64,000 nucleotides of DNA from JAHDHW01 sp965220465 (GTDB lineage: Bacteria; Bacteroidota; Bacteroidia; Chitinophagales; Saprospiraceae), in assembly GCA_965220465.1 (NCBI GenBank), contig CBDCPZ010000018.1, forward strand, positions 234,649 to 298,648. The letters are read 5' to 3'. The notes beneath the pieces were generated by a model, which was not told the origin of the DNA, did no database searches, and was given only the letters and a program-made list of their open reading frames with translations. Position 1 is the stretch's first letter. Each line of letters opens with the position of its first letter. Position numbers and translations under genes: made by a program. Below, piece by piece: positions 28,249-37,059 of the stretch.

Positions 28249-28812
28249 ATGTCTCAAACAGCAAGCATAAACGCAAAACTGGATCTCCAACTTAAAGTAC
28301 TTGACGAAAAGTTGATCAAATTGCTGAAGACGCTTAAGGTTTATAATGAAGATCAACTAAATAGAAAACCAAATGAAAATGCCTGGTCAGTCATTCAGGT
28401 TATGCATCATTTGATGATGTCGGAAGACGGTTCATTAAAATATGTCAAGAAAAAACTAAGTTTCAATCCCGAACTAAAAAATGCTGGTGTTAAGTCAGCT
28501 GCACGTGAATTGTTTTTAAATACTTACCTCAATTCTCCATTAAAATGGAAAGCTCCAGAAGCAATTAGTGGAGATAATCTTCCAACCCACGATACTTTTT
28601 GGAAAACTGCCCAAAAGTGGAAAAATCAACGTATCGAATTGCGAGAGTACCTGGAAACGATTCCCGATGAATTACTAAAAAAAGAAATATACAAACATCC
28701 TTTCGTCGGTCGAATCAGTATTACCGGGATGCTACGATTTTTTGATCGTCATTTTTACCGGCATAACAAACAAATCAACCGCATCATTAAAAATTATCCA
28801 CAGCAGATTTAA
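28249..28812 (+). CDS. DinB-family four-helix protein
   Basis: From the ATG at 28249 the product has 187 residues; a TTG at 28228 is a poorer start. The sequence fits the DinB/YfiT four-helix-bundle superfamily: LNRKPNENAWSVIQVMHHL near the N terminus with a metal-ligand-like His, and GMLRFFDRHFYRHNKQI near the C terminus with further His residues. Members bind a divalent metal and include thiol-dependent transferases. The substrate is unknown. No stress-response context is visible. Confidence 0.85.
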   Translation: MSQTASINAKLDLQLKVLDEKLIKLLKTLKVYNEDQLNRKPNENAWSVIQVMHHLMMSEDGSLKYVKKKLSFNPELKNAGVKSAARELFLNTYLNSPLKWKAPEAISGDNLPTHDTFWKTAQKWKNQRIELREYLETIPDELLKKEIYKHPFVGRISITGMLRFFDRHFYRHNKQINRIIKNYPQQI

Positions 28813-28860
28813 AGAGAAAGGGTTTTGGAATGAAAGCCAGGGTTTTTTCTTTCAATAAAA

Positions 28861-29325
28861 CTAAATGGCTAATGCGCCTATAATTGTTATTAAAATTGCA
28901 AAAGCGTAAAGTCCCAAAGTGATCAACATTAAAATTCCTATAAATTTGTAATGTGATTTTAGGTTCTCAAAAGAAGAAGTTAGCGCTTCCTGATTGTCTT
29001 GCCTAAGAGCAAGCTTCATATATGATGCAAAGCGGTATAAATACAAAACCGGGAAAACATATATTCCTGCAATAACTAAATAGAATACAGTTATAAATCC
29101 ACCGCCAAGTGCTCCAAAAGCGCCTGCATCACCTAGCTGGCTGGACAGCATTCCGAAAACCGAACCTGCAAAAATGGCTATGAAAACCAACAATCCGATC
29201 ATAACAAATCCGATAATAGCCAGAAAATTAGCCCATCTTGCAATTTCCGAAAGAAAAGCCCGAATAGCTGGTGTTATTCCAAAAGCGGAAGAGAAATCAG
29301 CATCCAATAATTGATCTTGTTCCAT
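28861..29325 (-). CDS. DUF5362 family membrane protein
   Basis: This 154-residue protein has about four hydrophobic segments (approximately residues 32-55, 70-98 in two parts, and 128-153). The polar stretch YRFASYMKLALRQDNQEALT before the last helices is typical of the Bacteroidota DUF5362 family. The function is unknown. Two further small genes follow the same direction upstream, but with gaps of about 100 and 50 bases. Confidence 0.8.
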   Translation of the reverse strand: MEQDQLLDADFSSAFGITPAIRAFLSEIARWANFLAIIGFVMIGLLVFIAIFAGSVFGMLSSQLGDAGAFGALGGGFITVFYLVIAGIYVFPVLYLYRFASYMKLALRQDNQEALTSSFENLKSHYKFIGILMLITLGLYAFAILITIIGALAI

Positions 29326-29421
29326 GATTTTCGTTTGATATTGGTTTTGTTAAATTTTCTGCATTTTCAGTTAGCTTTAAGTAAGTTCTTTTAAAAAAAA
29401 ACAAACCATATTTCCTGAGTT

Positions 29422-29751
29422 TTACAACAATTTTTTTAATAATAGAAAAGTGTTTTTCTCTAAAGTGCTAAATTCTCCATCTGAAAAAAACTGCTTTTTT
29501 ATAAGTGTCAACAACTCTTTTGTTCGATCGATAGTTGGAAAATAAATTCCTTTGTAACTCAAAATAGTTTGGATGATTTCATAATCTGAAGAATTATCAA
29601 AATCCTGTTTAATCTTTTCATACGTCTTCAAATCTAATCTTTTTTTCATTTCGGCTTCCTCAAATTCGGAAAGCTCCAAATCAGCATTGGATGCATACAA
29701 TAATAGAAAAGTGGTAAATTCTTCAAAATTCCATTTAGGGTGATCTTTCAT
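29422..29751 (-). CDS. Small acidic TerB-like protein
   Basis: The 109-residue protein is all-helical and acidic. LLYASNADLELSEFEEAE near the N terminus and FFSDGEFSTLEKNTFLLL near the C terminus look like the paired D/E-rich loops of TerB-like tellurite-resistance domains, which bind divalent metals. The similarity is by pattern only. It may be co-transcribed with the PaiB-like gene upstream (50-base gap). Confidence 0.7.
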   Translation of the reverse strand: MKDHPKWNFEEFTTFLLLYASNADLELSEFEEAEMKKRLDLKTYEKIKQDFDNSSDYEIIQTILSYKGIYFPTIDRTKELLTLIKKQFFSDGEFSTLEKNTFLLLKKLL

Positions 29752-29801
29752 GAAGGGATTTTAGTAGGTTAAGTTGTTGTTTCTAATCAAGTCCTAAATT
29801 A

Positions 29802-30419
29802 CTATTTTTTTAGTTTTTTCATTTCTTTTGCAATATTAATTGCATTTTGGTCATCACTTTTTTCAAGGTGATCGATTACGTTTTTTATATCTTTTCTGCT
29901 TTTGTTTTGGCTTAGTTTGTATTTAGCCTGGATTTCATCAATTATTATTTCAACTCCGATCACAGCACGCATCATTTTATCAATGTACCGAGGTTCATAA
30001 TTAATTATTTTTTGAGGTTTTACACTGTTAGCTTCATATTTTTCCATTTGTTTTTTTAGAAGTAATTTTAGCTCCGAAGGATTTAAAATTCTGCTACTTC
30101 CGTAAAGGTGGACAGCGGTATAATTCCATGTTGGAACATTCACAGAAGTATACCAGGAAGAAGAAATGTAAGCATGTGGACCTGTGAAAATGCAAAGGGT
30201 GCGATTGTTTTTTTCAAACGACTTCCATTGCGGATTGGCTTTAGCAATATGGCATTGGATCACCCATTGTCCATCTTTTCTTTCAGATAAGTTCATTGGA
30301 ATATGAGTAGCTACAGGCAAACCTTCCATGTTGTTTACAATAATTCCAAAACTGTTTGCAGTTACAAATTTAAAAATCTCTTTATGATCTTTTAATTGGT
30401 TGAATTTTGGGATATACAT
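29802..30419 (-). CDS. PaiB-type FMN-binding regulator-like protein
   Basis: The 205-residue protein matches the PaiB/FMN-binding split-barrel family: it starts MYIPKFNQLKDHKEIFKF, contains GLPVATHIPMNL and WVIQCHIAKANPQWKSFE, and has the signature GPHAYISSSWYTSVNVPTWN. PaiB was described as a repressor of protease and sporulation genes in Bacillus, but most homologues are flavin- or heme-related proteins of unclear role. No PaiA acetyltransferase is adjacent. Confidence 0.92.
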   Translation of the reverse strand: MYIPKFNQLKDHKEIFKFVTANSFGIIVNNMEGLPVATHIPMNLSERKDGQWVIQCHIAKANPQWKSFEKNNRTLCIFTGPHAYISSSWYTSVNVPTWNYTAVHLYGSSRILNPSELKLLLKKQMEKYEANSVKPQKIINYEPRYIDKMMRAVIGVEIIIDEIQAKYKLSQNKSRKDIKNVIDHLEKSDDQNAINIAKEMKKLKK

Positions 30420-30783
30420 TTGAATTCAATGGTTTATAAGTGAATTTGGCGGTATAAAATGGGAGTAAATTATTATTTTATAATTTGTATGTGTAAATTA
30501 GTTATAATGTTTTTATATTTTTGAATCAAACAACTTGAAATTGGACAGCTTTATTGTAAATATAGGTTAATTGGAAAGTTTTGGAAATCGATAAAAATGC
30601 CAAATAAAAGATGCATTTTAATATTAAATTAAATGGATTCTGTTACTTTTGGCGTTTTATTCATTATAAGTGTTATAAAATACTTAAATTCGGCTTCCAT
30701 TCGTTTAAAAAATTGATTTCCATCACTTTAAGTTAAAGCAATTTTATTTTAAAATTTTGTCAGTTGCCTAATACCCATAGTCT
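30420..30783. other. Intergenic region upstream of the WG-repeat gene
   Basis: 364 very AT-rich bases separate divergent genes. TATTTTTG at 30516-30523 fits the -7 consensus but its -33 partner is not at normal distance. I see no gene. Confidence 0.45.
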
Positions 30784-33700
30784 ATGCGATTGATTTTTAT
30801 AGTTTTGTGTTCTTTTTTAATTCAAGCAAGCATACCCGCTCAGCAATATTTTCCAATCAAGCAAAATAAAAGGTGGGGGTTGATGGATACCGAAGGAAGG
30901 ATAATCCAACAACCGGTTTATGATGCCATTGGAGAATTCAAACAATTTGGATATGCGGTCATGCAGCGCGATGCCAAGGTTGGAATGCTTGGTGGCAATG
31001 GGCAGGAGGTGATTCTTCCAAAGTATGAAGATTTGAAAGTGCTGGATTCTACGATGATTGCTGTAATGGATCAGGACGAGTGGATGGTCATTAATTTGAA
31101 GGGAGAGGTTGTTCTGCAAAAAGGGTACGAGCGCGTTAATGTTTGGCAAGGTGGTTTTTTAGCCTTTATGCAAAATGGTTTATGGGGGATTGTCGATTAT
31201 TCCGGAAAGAGTATCTGCCAACCAATTTATGAAAATATAGAACCTTTTGAAGAAGGGTATTTCACGACTACTATCAATAATAAAAAGGGATTGCTTACCA
31301 ATGACGGGCAAGAAGTTCTTTCTCCACAATGCGACGAGATTCGAATATTTAATAATAATTTGTTTTTCTATCAAATAAACAATCTTTGGGGCGCAGTGAA
31401 TAGAGAAGGAAAAAAAGTTTTAAACCCTGAATATCTCACGTTTAAAAATATTTCTTCCAATTTTTTAAAATTATCCAACGAAAAGCATTCATTTCTATAT
31501 TCAATCACTGCAGAAAGAATAATTTCTGAAGCAAATTTTGATGGATATTATCCTTTCTCTTCTCAATATATTTTGTGCAAACAAGACCGTCAGCTTGGAC
31601 TAATGGATTTAAGCGGGACGCTGGTGCTTTCTGTTCAATACAATGAAATTCAGGCTTTTGCAGAAGAACAATTTCGTGTCAAAGTAAATAACAAATGGGG
31701 CGTTGTCGCTGTAAATGATGAATTGATTATGCCATTTGACTTTGATTATATTGCTCCCTTAAAAGGTAGAAACTGCCTTGTAAAGCTATACAACCAATTC
31801 GGAGTAGTGAATGATGAAGGAGAGTTGATTGTCCCAATTGAATTTAACAAAATTGAACTGGAAGAAGACCAGGCCAAAGCTTTTAAAGGAGAAGCGTTAA
31901 GCCTTTTTTATTTTGATGAAGAAGGTTTGTTGAAAGAAGAAAGCAATTTTAAGAAACATTATACTATTACCATCGGAAAAAAGAAAGGAGTTCGCAGAAT
32001 TCCAAACCGGATGAGCCTTCCAGAGAATGATTATACCCTTAATAAATTTGAGTGGTTTTATTCATCAGAGGAAGACAAATGGGGACTTCGGCGTCTTGAT
32101 GATGGCACAGAACAAATTAAACCAACTTTTGACGTCGTTCGGGTTGAGCGAAATTACGGCTTTACGATTGTAGGAATTGAACAATTTGGCTATTATCAAT
32201 TTGAAAGAACCAATTATCGTTTTGAAATGGTATATGGGATGGTCAATAATAGTGTTGGCTTGTTAGTTACAGAAGTCAATATGTGGGACATTCGTTTGAG
32301 TGATTTTGAAGAGGGGCACTTATCTGCAAGAGTTATTTTTAACAGTGGACGTCATGGTTTGGTAAGTCGGAATCCGGTTGGATTGATGCTTAAAAAAGAT
32401 TGCGCATTTATTGGTGATTTTCATGATGGAGTTGCAAGGTTGAGTGTGAAAGGGAGGCTATCTGGTAGCTTCAAAGATAAAACCTATGGTTTGGGAAATC
32501 TATCTGATTATTTGGATGGGATGCTTTCTAAAAATGGTTTAGTTGATTATACGATCTACGACAAAGAATTTCAAAAAGACGCTGAAATAGTCTGTCAGGA
32601 TTGCGAATGGGGATATATTGATACCTCTGGTTTTACTTCTGTTCAACCACAATTTACTTTCGCTCAGGACTTTGTTAATGAAGTTGGAATTGTACAGTAT
32701 AAAGACAAGTGGGGGATGGTAGATGCTAATGATAAATTATTAATTCCATTTCATTATGATGGTATTCATTTTTTAGAAAACACAGACAACAAAATTCTCA
32801 GGGTTTATAACAATGACAAAAAGTATGGCTTGATTGATACTTTAGGACAAGTAACAGTCAATTTAAAATATGATGAATTAGGTGGTTTTAGCGAAGGAAG
32901 GCTTGCTGTGAAACGCAATGGTCTTTGGGGATTTGTAAACCAGGATGGCCTTGAAGTTATTCCTTGCCGTTTTAGGTTTGTAAAGAATTTTTACAACAAT
33001 CTAGCAACTGTCAAACTTGGAAATAAATGGGGAACAATCGATAAACAAGGTAATGTAGTCATTGATTTCCAGTATACGCGTTTAGGTAATTTTATAGATG
33101 GAAAAGCATGGGTTTATACGCCCAAAGGGGTTGGATACATTGACACAGACAACAACATGGTTATTAGCCCGGATTATAATAATGCTTTTGATTTTGATAA
33201 AGGCATTGCAAGAGTTGTTGTAAATGGGAAGTTTGCTTTAATAGACAGCAATGGCAAATATGTTCTTACCCCAGAGTATTCTTTTATCGGAGAATTTGAT
33301 GAAAATAACTTAGCCGTAGTCCAAACTGGCGACTCCAGGATTCGATACAAATTGATCAATCGATCCGGTAAAATTATTACCCGAAAAGGTTTCAAGAAGA
33401 TTGAGCCATTTAGCGAAGGAATGGCAGCTGTTAAATTTAAAGATCAGTATGGTTTTATTAATAAAGACGGAAAACTTGTGGTTTCTGCCATTTATTCAAA
33501 AGTATCTGCTTTTAAAGAAGGCCGTGCTGCTGTCCAAAGGCAGGGACTTTGTGGTTTTATCAATAAAGATGGAGAGGAAGTGGTTGCTCTTGAGTTTTCC
33601 AAATGCCTTGATTTTGAAGATGGCAAAGCAGTGGTTTATAAAGGGTATAAAAAAGGAGGATTGATTGATCGCGACGGTAATTATATTATTGAACCTAGCA

Positions 33701-34119
33701 TAAATCGATTGTATGATTTTAGTGATGGTAGAGGCTTGGTTCGCGATGCCAATTATCAGTTTTATTATATTACCCAACAAGCAAAAATGTACGATGGGGT
33801 TTATCAGAAAGCAGGAGAATTTCAACATGGAATTGCTGTAGTACAATCTACCAACAATGGACAATGGGGAATTGTGAACCAAAAAGGAATTGAAATCATC
33901 GCTCCAAAATACGATAAAATTGAAGCGTTTAAAGACGGCTATGCACAAGTGAGAATTAAATGTTTCAGTGGTTTGACCAACCTCCAGGGAGACCTTATTG
34001 TTCACCCTGATTATGAATATATTAGTTACGCTGGCCGCGGACTATTCCGTGTGGAGCAAGGCGACAAAATAGGCTATTTCGATACCGATGGAAACTGGGT
34101 TTGGGGATTAAGTGAATAA
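30784..34119 (+). CDS. Giant secreted WG-repeat protein
   Basis: The product has 1111 residues: a signal peptide (about 1-20, ending SIPAQ) and then WG (KWG) repeats along almost the whole length. Each unit of ~45-50 residues contains a pattern like NKRWGLMDTEGRIIQQPVYD or KDKWGMVDANDKLLIPFHYD followed by an F-x-E/D-G-x-A segment. At least 18 such units can be counted by eye, with a divergent stretch around residues 370-570. WG repeats fold into beta structures thought to mediate protein binding; the partner is unknown. There is no T9SS sorting domain at the end. It converges on a small membrane protein gene with a gap of only 4 bases. Confidence 0.92.
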   Translation: MRLIFIVLCSFLIQASIPAQQYFPIKQNKRWGLMDTEGRIIQQPVYDAIGEFKQFGYAVMQRDAKVGMLGGNGQEVILPKYEDLKVLDSTMIAVMDQDEWMVINLKGEVVLQKGYERVNVWQGGFLAFMQNGLWGIVDYSGKSICQPIYENIEPFEEGYFTTTINNKKGLLTNDGQEVLSPQCDEIRIFNNNLFFYQINNLWGAVNREGKKVLNPEYLTFKNISSNFLKLSNEKHSFLYSITAERIISEANFDGYYPFSSQYILCKQDRQLGLMDLSGTLVLSVQYNEIQAFAEEQFRVKVNNKWGVVAVNDELIMPFDFDYIAPLKGRNCLVKLYNQFGVVNDEGELIVPIEFNKIELEEDQAKAFKGEALSLFYFDEEGLLKEESNFKKHYTITIGKKKGVRRIPNRMSLPENDYTLNKFEWFYSSEEDKWGLRRLDDGTEQIKPTFDVVRVERNYGFTIVGIEQFGYYQFERTNYRFEMVYGMVNNSVGLLVTEVNMWDIRLSDFEEGHLSARVIFNSGRHGLVSRNPVGLMLKKDCAFIGDFHDGVARLSVKGRLSGSFKDKTYGLGNLSDYLDGMLSKNGLVDYTIYDKEFQKDAEIVCQDCEWGYIDTSGFTSVQPQFTFAQDFVNEVGIVQYKDKWGMVDANDKLLIPFHYDGIHFLENTDNKILRVYNNDKKYGLIDTLGQVTVNLKYDELGGFSEGRLAVKRNGLWGFVNQDGLEVIPCRFRFVKNFYNNLATVKLGNKWGTIDKQGNVVIDFQYTRLGNFIDGKAWVYTPKGVGYIDTDNNMVISPDYNNAFDFDKGIARVVVNGKFALIDSNGKYVLTPEYSFIGEFDENNLAVVQTGDSRIRYKLINRSGKIITRKGFKKIEPFSEGMAAVKFKDQYGFINKDGKLVVSAIYSKVSAFKEGRAAVQRQGLCGFINKDGEEVVALEFSKCLDFEDGKAVVYKGYKKGGLIDRDGNYIIEPSINRLYDFSDGRGLVRDANYQFYYITQQAKMYDGVYQKAGEFQHGIAVVQSTNNGQWGIVNQKGIEIIAPKYDKIEAFKDGYAQVRIKCFSGLTNLQGDLIVHPDYEYISYAGRGLFRVEQGDKIGYFDTDGNWVWGLSE

Positions 34120-34123
34120 ACCG

Positions 34124-34354
34124 TTATGCTTTTTCTTTCTTTTTCTTTGCCTGCTCGGGTAGAAGATCTTTTTTAATCTCTTCTTGATTTGTTGAACTTT
34201 CAATATTCAACCATTCTTTTACAACTTCTGGCAAAAGCTCCGGATGATTTGAAAAAACAATTCCTGTAAAAAGCAGGAAATAAATTGTCGCAGTTAAAAA
34301 TATAGCCATTCTACGATTTGTCCTTTCCGATTTTTTTTCCTCATAATAATTCAT
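34124..34354 (-). CDS. Small single-span membrane protein
   Basis: From the ATG at 34354 (a GTG lies six bases upstream) the product is 76 residues: a charged N terminus (NYYEEKKSERTNRR), one membrane helix (about 17-35, AIFLTATIYFLLFTGIVF) and a Lys/Glu-rich tail. No family is recognised. Its gene follows the kinase gene on the same strand and could share its transcript. Confidence 0.65.
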   Translation of the reverse strand: MNYYEEKKSERTNRRMAIFLTATIYFLLFTGIVFSNHPELLPEVVKEWLNIESSTNQEEIKKDLLPEQAKKKKEKA

Positions 34355-34463
34355 AAGCACGTATTTAAAAATAAAAACGAAAGGTTGTTTTAGAATAGTC
34401 TTATGAGAAAGTTAAAAATAAAAAAGGATATATATTATAGTAAAATGGAGTTGATTTGCAGCA

Positions 34464-35105
34464 TTAAAAAAGGCCATGTAATTCAGCCTGAACCATGTTT
34501 ACCACTTTTCCCAAATCTTCAGGATTATTTTTAAAATCAACCTCATTGGCATTGATAATCAATAGATTACCTTCTTTGTAATCATTGATCCAGCTTTCAT
34601 ACCTTTCGTTGAGTCTTTTTAGATAATCCAAACTCATGCTGCCTTCATAATCTCTGCCACGAGACTGAATATGCGAAACAAGAGTTGAAATATCAGCTTT
34701 TAAATAAATCATGAGGTCCGGAGATTTAACCTGTGACATCATCAGTTTAAAGAGGTCCTGGTAATTGTGAAAATCACGAGAAGACATCAATCCCATATCA
34801 TGTAGATTGGGCGCAAAAATATAAGCATCCTCATAAATCGTCCGGTCTTGAATAACAGTGCTTTCGCCATTCAGAATATTAATAATCTGGCGGTATCGGT
34901 TATTGAGGAAATAGATTTGCAGATTGAATGACCAACGTTTCATATCATTATAAAAATCACTCAGATAAGGATTGTTATCCGTTGATTCATAATGAATTTG
35001 CCAACCAAAATGTTTGCCTAGCTGGGTGCAAAGTGTTGTTTTTCCAGCCCCAATATTACCGGCAATGGCTACATGTTTGATTTTGAGGATATCGTCAGAA
35101 CTCAT
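34464..35105 (-). CDS. Deoxynucleoside kinase
   Basis: This 213-residue cytoplasmic enzyme phosphorylates deoxynucleosides in nucleotide salvage. The P-loop is GNIGAGKTT (16-24), the substrate Glu is in HYESTDNNPYLSDFY, the ERS/DRS-like motif is QDRTIYEDAYIF, and the LID arginines are in SRGRDYEGSMSLDYL. Length and motifs fit the dNK/dGK-dCK family common in Bacteroidota. The preferred base cannot be judged. Confidence 0.92.
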   Translation of the reverse strand: MSSDDILKIKHVAIAGNIGAGKTTLCTQLGKHFGWQIHYESTDNNPYLSDFYNDMKRWSFNLQIYFLNNRYRQIINILNGESTVIQDRTIYEDAYIFAPNLHDMGLMSSRDFHNYQDLFKLMMSQVKSPDLMIYLKADISTLVSHIQSRGRDYEGSMSLDYLKRLNERYESWINDYKEGNLLIINANEVDFKNNPEDLGKVVNMVQAELHGLF

Positions 35106-35294
35106 TCAAGTTGATTTTGGAGGTAATAGCTAGTTTTTGCTAAAATACAATTCATCTTCACAATAATAATAACTTTCCCATAAAATAATGCCTTCGTTTC
35201 CCTTTTGTGTAACTTTGATTTGAATTTCCATTATTATTATGAATTGCTTGGTAATTTTAACGATGATTTTTGTTGACACATCTAATTATTTGTA

Positions 35295-35582
35295 ATGGAA
35301 ATAGATAAAAAGTTAATTTTGAAACTTGAGAAATTGTCGCGGCTCGAGCTTTCCGAAAAGGAAAGAGAACAGATTCAAAAAGATCTCAACAACATTCTTA
35401 AGATGGTCGAAAAATTGGAAGAATTAGACACAAAAGATGTTGAACTCTTATTGCATATATCTGATGGTGAAAATGTGCTGAGGCAAGATGAAATCAAAAA
35501 CCAGCTTTCAAAAGAAGAAGCTTTGTTAAATTCACCGGACAGCGACGAAGACTATTTTAAAGTACCCAAAGTTATTAATTAA
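35295..35582 (+). CDS. gatC: Asp/Glu-tRNA amidotransferase subunit C
   Basis: The 95-residue protein matches GatC: an N-terminal helix EKLSRLELSEKEREQIQKDL, then LNNILKMVEKLEELDTKDVE, VLRQDEIK and a C-terminal segment DEDYFKVPKVI. GatC stabilises the GatA-GatB complex that amidates Glu-tRNA(Gln) or Asp-tRNA(Asn). gatA and gatB are not adjacent, which is usual in this phylum. Confidence 0.93.
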   Translation: MEIDKKLILKLEKLSRLELSEKEREQIQKDLNNILKMVEKLEELDTKDVELLLHISDGENVLRQDEIKNQLSKEEALLNSPDSDEDYFKVPKVIN

Positions 35583-35597
35583 CCCAAGTTGTGAACA

Positions 35598-35707
35598 GTC
35601 CAATTGAGAATGGAGAATTTTTTGAGAAAACGCGGTTTTCATGTGAAATTGGACGATTTCAATTGGATTAAAGATTGTTCGCTGCTTAAACTAATTAATT
35701 AAAGTTT
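35598..35707 (+). repeat. Inverted repeat and diverged dispersed repeat after gatC
   Basis: GTCCAATT (35598-35605) and AATTGGAC (35647-35654) are inverted copies 41 bases apart. The segment 35657-35707 is about 76 percent identical by hand alignment (39 of 51 positions) to 42106-42156, with an identical core AATTGGATTA. Both copies are intergenic. AT-richness weakens the case. Confidence 0.3.
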
Positions 35708-35743
35708 GCAATGCAATATGCGATAACCAAGTTTAGTGAATTT

Positions 35744-35751
35744 TAAATTTG
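35744..35751 (+). promoter_or_regulatory. Possible -7 element of the ABC ATPase gene
   Basis: TAAATTTG matches TAnnTTTG and lies 44 bases upstream of the ATG at 35796. No -33 element is found at proper distance. Confidence 0.35.
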
Positions 35752-35795
35752 TATTTTTATCGCCTCCATTTTTTTAATTATTAAGAAAACAATAT

Positions 35796-36515
35796 ATGAA
35801 TCCTATAATTTCAGTAAAAGAACTTCGAAAGACTTATATCATGGGTGTGGAAAAAGTGCATGCGCTCCGGACAATAACATTAGATATTGAAAAGAACGAA
35901 TACCTTGCATTGATGGGCCCTTCCGGCTCTGGAAAATCAACGTTGATGAATTTGTTGGGTTGTCTTGATACGCCTTCCAGCGGTGAGTATTATCTTAATA
36001 ATATCAATGTTAGCACCATGACCGATAGCGAGTTGGCTGAAGTCCGAAACAAAGAAATCGGTTTTGTTTTTCAGACCTTCAATTTGTTGCCACGATTGAC
36101 TGCTTTGGAGAATGTCGGACTTCCCTTAGTTTATGCCGGAATTAGCAAATCCAAGCGAAATGAAATGGCTATGGATGCTTTGGAAGCGGTTGGATTAGGT
36201 GATCGGGTGACGCATAAACCAAATGAACTTTCGGGTGGTCAGCGCCAACGCGTTGCAGTAGCCAGAGCATTGGTGAACAATCCATCGATCATTTTAGCGG
36301 ATGAGCCGACTGGAAACCTTGATACCAAAACTTCGGTGGAGATTATGGGGCTTTTTGAACAAATTCATCGAAATGGAAATACAGTTATTGTGGTAACTCA
36401 TGAAAATGAAATTGCCGCGCATACGCATAGAATTATCCGGCTACGTGACGGTGAGGTTGAAACGGATGAAATTAACGAAAATGTCGTAAGCGTTTTGTCT
36501 AATGCCGCTCAATAA
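35796..36515 (+). CDS. ABC transporter ATP-binding protein (LolD/MacB type)
   Basis: The 239-residue ATPase has Walker A GPSGSGKST, Q-loop FVFQTFNLLPRLTALENV, signature LSGGQRQRVAVARAL, Walker B SIILADEPTGNLD and the switch His in VVTHE. The LLPRLTALENV segment and overall length place it in the LolD/FtsE/MacB (type VII) group that powers lipoprotein extraction, division or efflux. No permease gene is adjacent in the window, so the transported substrate cannot be assigned. Confidence 0.95.
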   Translation: MNPIISVKELRKTYIMGVEKVHALRTITLDIEKNEYLALMGPSGSGKSTLMNLLGCLDTPSSGEYYLNNINVSTMTDSELAEVRNKEIGFVFQTFNLLPRLTALENVGLPLVYAGISKSKRNEMAMDALEAVGLGDRVTHKPNELSGGQRQRVAVARALVNNPSIILADEPTGNLDTKTSVEIMGLFEQIHRNGNTVIVVTHENEIAAHTHRIIRLRDGEVETDEINENVVSVLSNAAQ

Positions 36516-36549
36516 TTCATTTATTTTGGTTTAGAAATTCGAAGAAATT

Positions 36550-36975
36550 ATGGAAAGAAAGATTACCAAAAAATACAGCAACGGTGAAGTTACCATCGTT
36601 TGGCAACCACATCTTTGTATACATTCCGGAATTTGCGCAAAGGGTTTGCCAGGAGTTTTTCGACCAAACGAACGACCCTGGATTATTACTGAAGCTGCAA
36701 AAACAGACGCCTTGGTTAATCAAGTCAAAAATTGCCCTTCCGGTGCTTTGTCCTTTTTTATGAATGACGAAATCAATGCTGAAGCGGAAAATATGGAAAC
36801 CAAAGTTGAAGTACTACCAAACGGGCCATTATTAATTTATGGAACGTTAAAAGTAACCGACAAAAACGGAAAAACAGAAACCAAAAATAAAACTACGGCT
36901 TTCTGCCGTTGCGGTCATTCACAAAACAAGCCTTACTGTGATGGCTCACATATAAAAGCAGATTTTCAAGACTAA
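36550..36975 (+). CDS. YjdI-type 4Fe-4S domain fused to a CDGSH iron-sulfur domain
   Basis: The 141-residue protein has two domains. The N-terminal one (about 1-70) is a YjdI-like mono-cluster ferredoxin with C-x5-C-x-C-type cysteines in HLCIHSGICAKGLPGVF and the later KNCPSGALSF. The C-terminal one carries CRCGHSQNKPYCDGSH, the C-x-C-x2-S/x3-P-x-C-D-G-S-H motif of CDGSH proteins, which bind a 2Fe-2S cluster through three Cys and one His. A role in electron transfer or iron-sulfur handling is inferred. It follows the ABC ATPase by 34 bases, with no obvious functional link. Confidence 0.92.
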   Translation: MERKITKKYSNGEVTIVWQPHLCIHSGICAKGLPGVFRPNERPWIITEAAKTDALVNQVKNCPSGALSFFMNDEINAEAENMETKVEVLPNGPLLIYGTLKVTDKNGKTETKNKTTAFCRCGHSQNKPYCDGSHIKADFQD

Positions 36976-37006
36976 GTTATTAGTTTGAAGTTTATGGTTT
37001 AATGTA

Positions 37007-37034
37007 AACTCATAACTCATAACTCATAACTCAT
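37007..37034 (+). repeat. Four tandem copies of a 7-bp unit
   Basis: AACTCAT is repeated four times without interruption, 26 bases before the adenosyltransferase start codon. It is a candidate slipped-strand (phase-variable) tract that would change leader length or promoter spacing. Confidence 0.9.
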
Positions 37035-37059
37035 ATCCAAATAACCACATTTCCAACTC

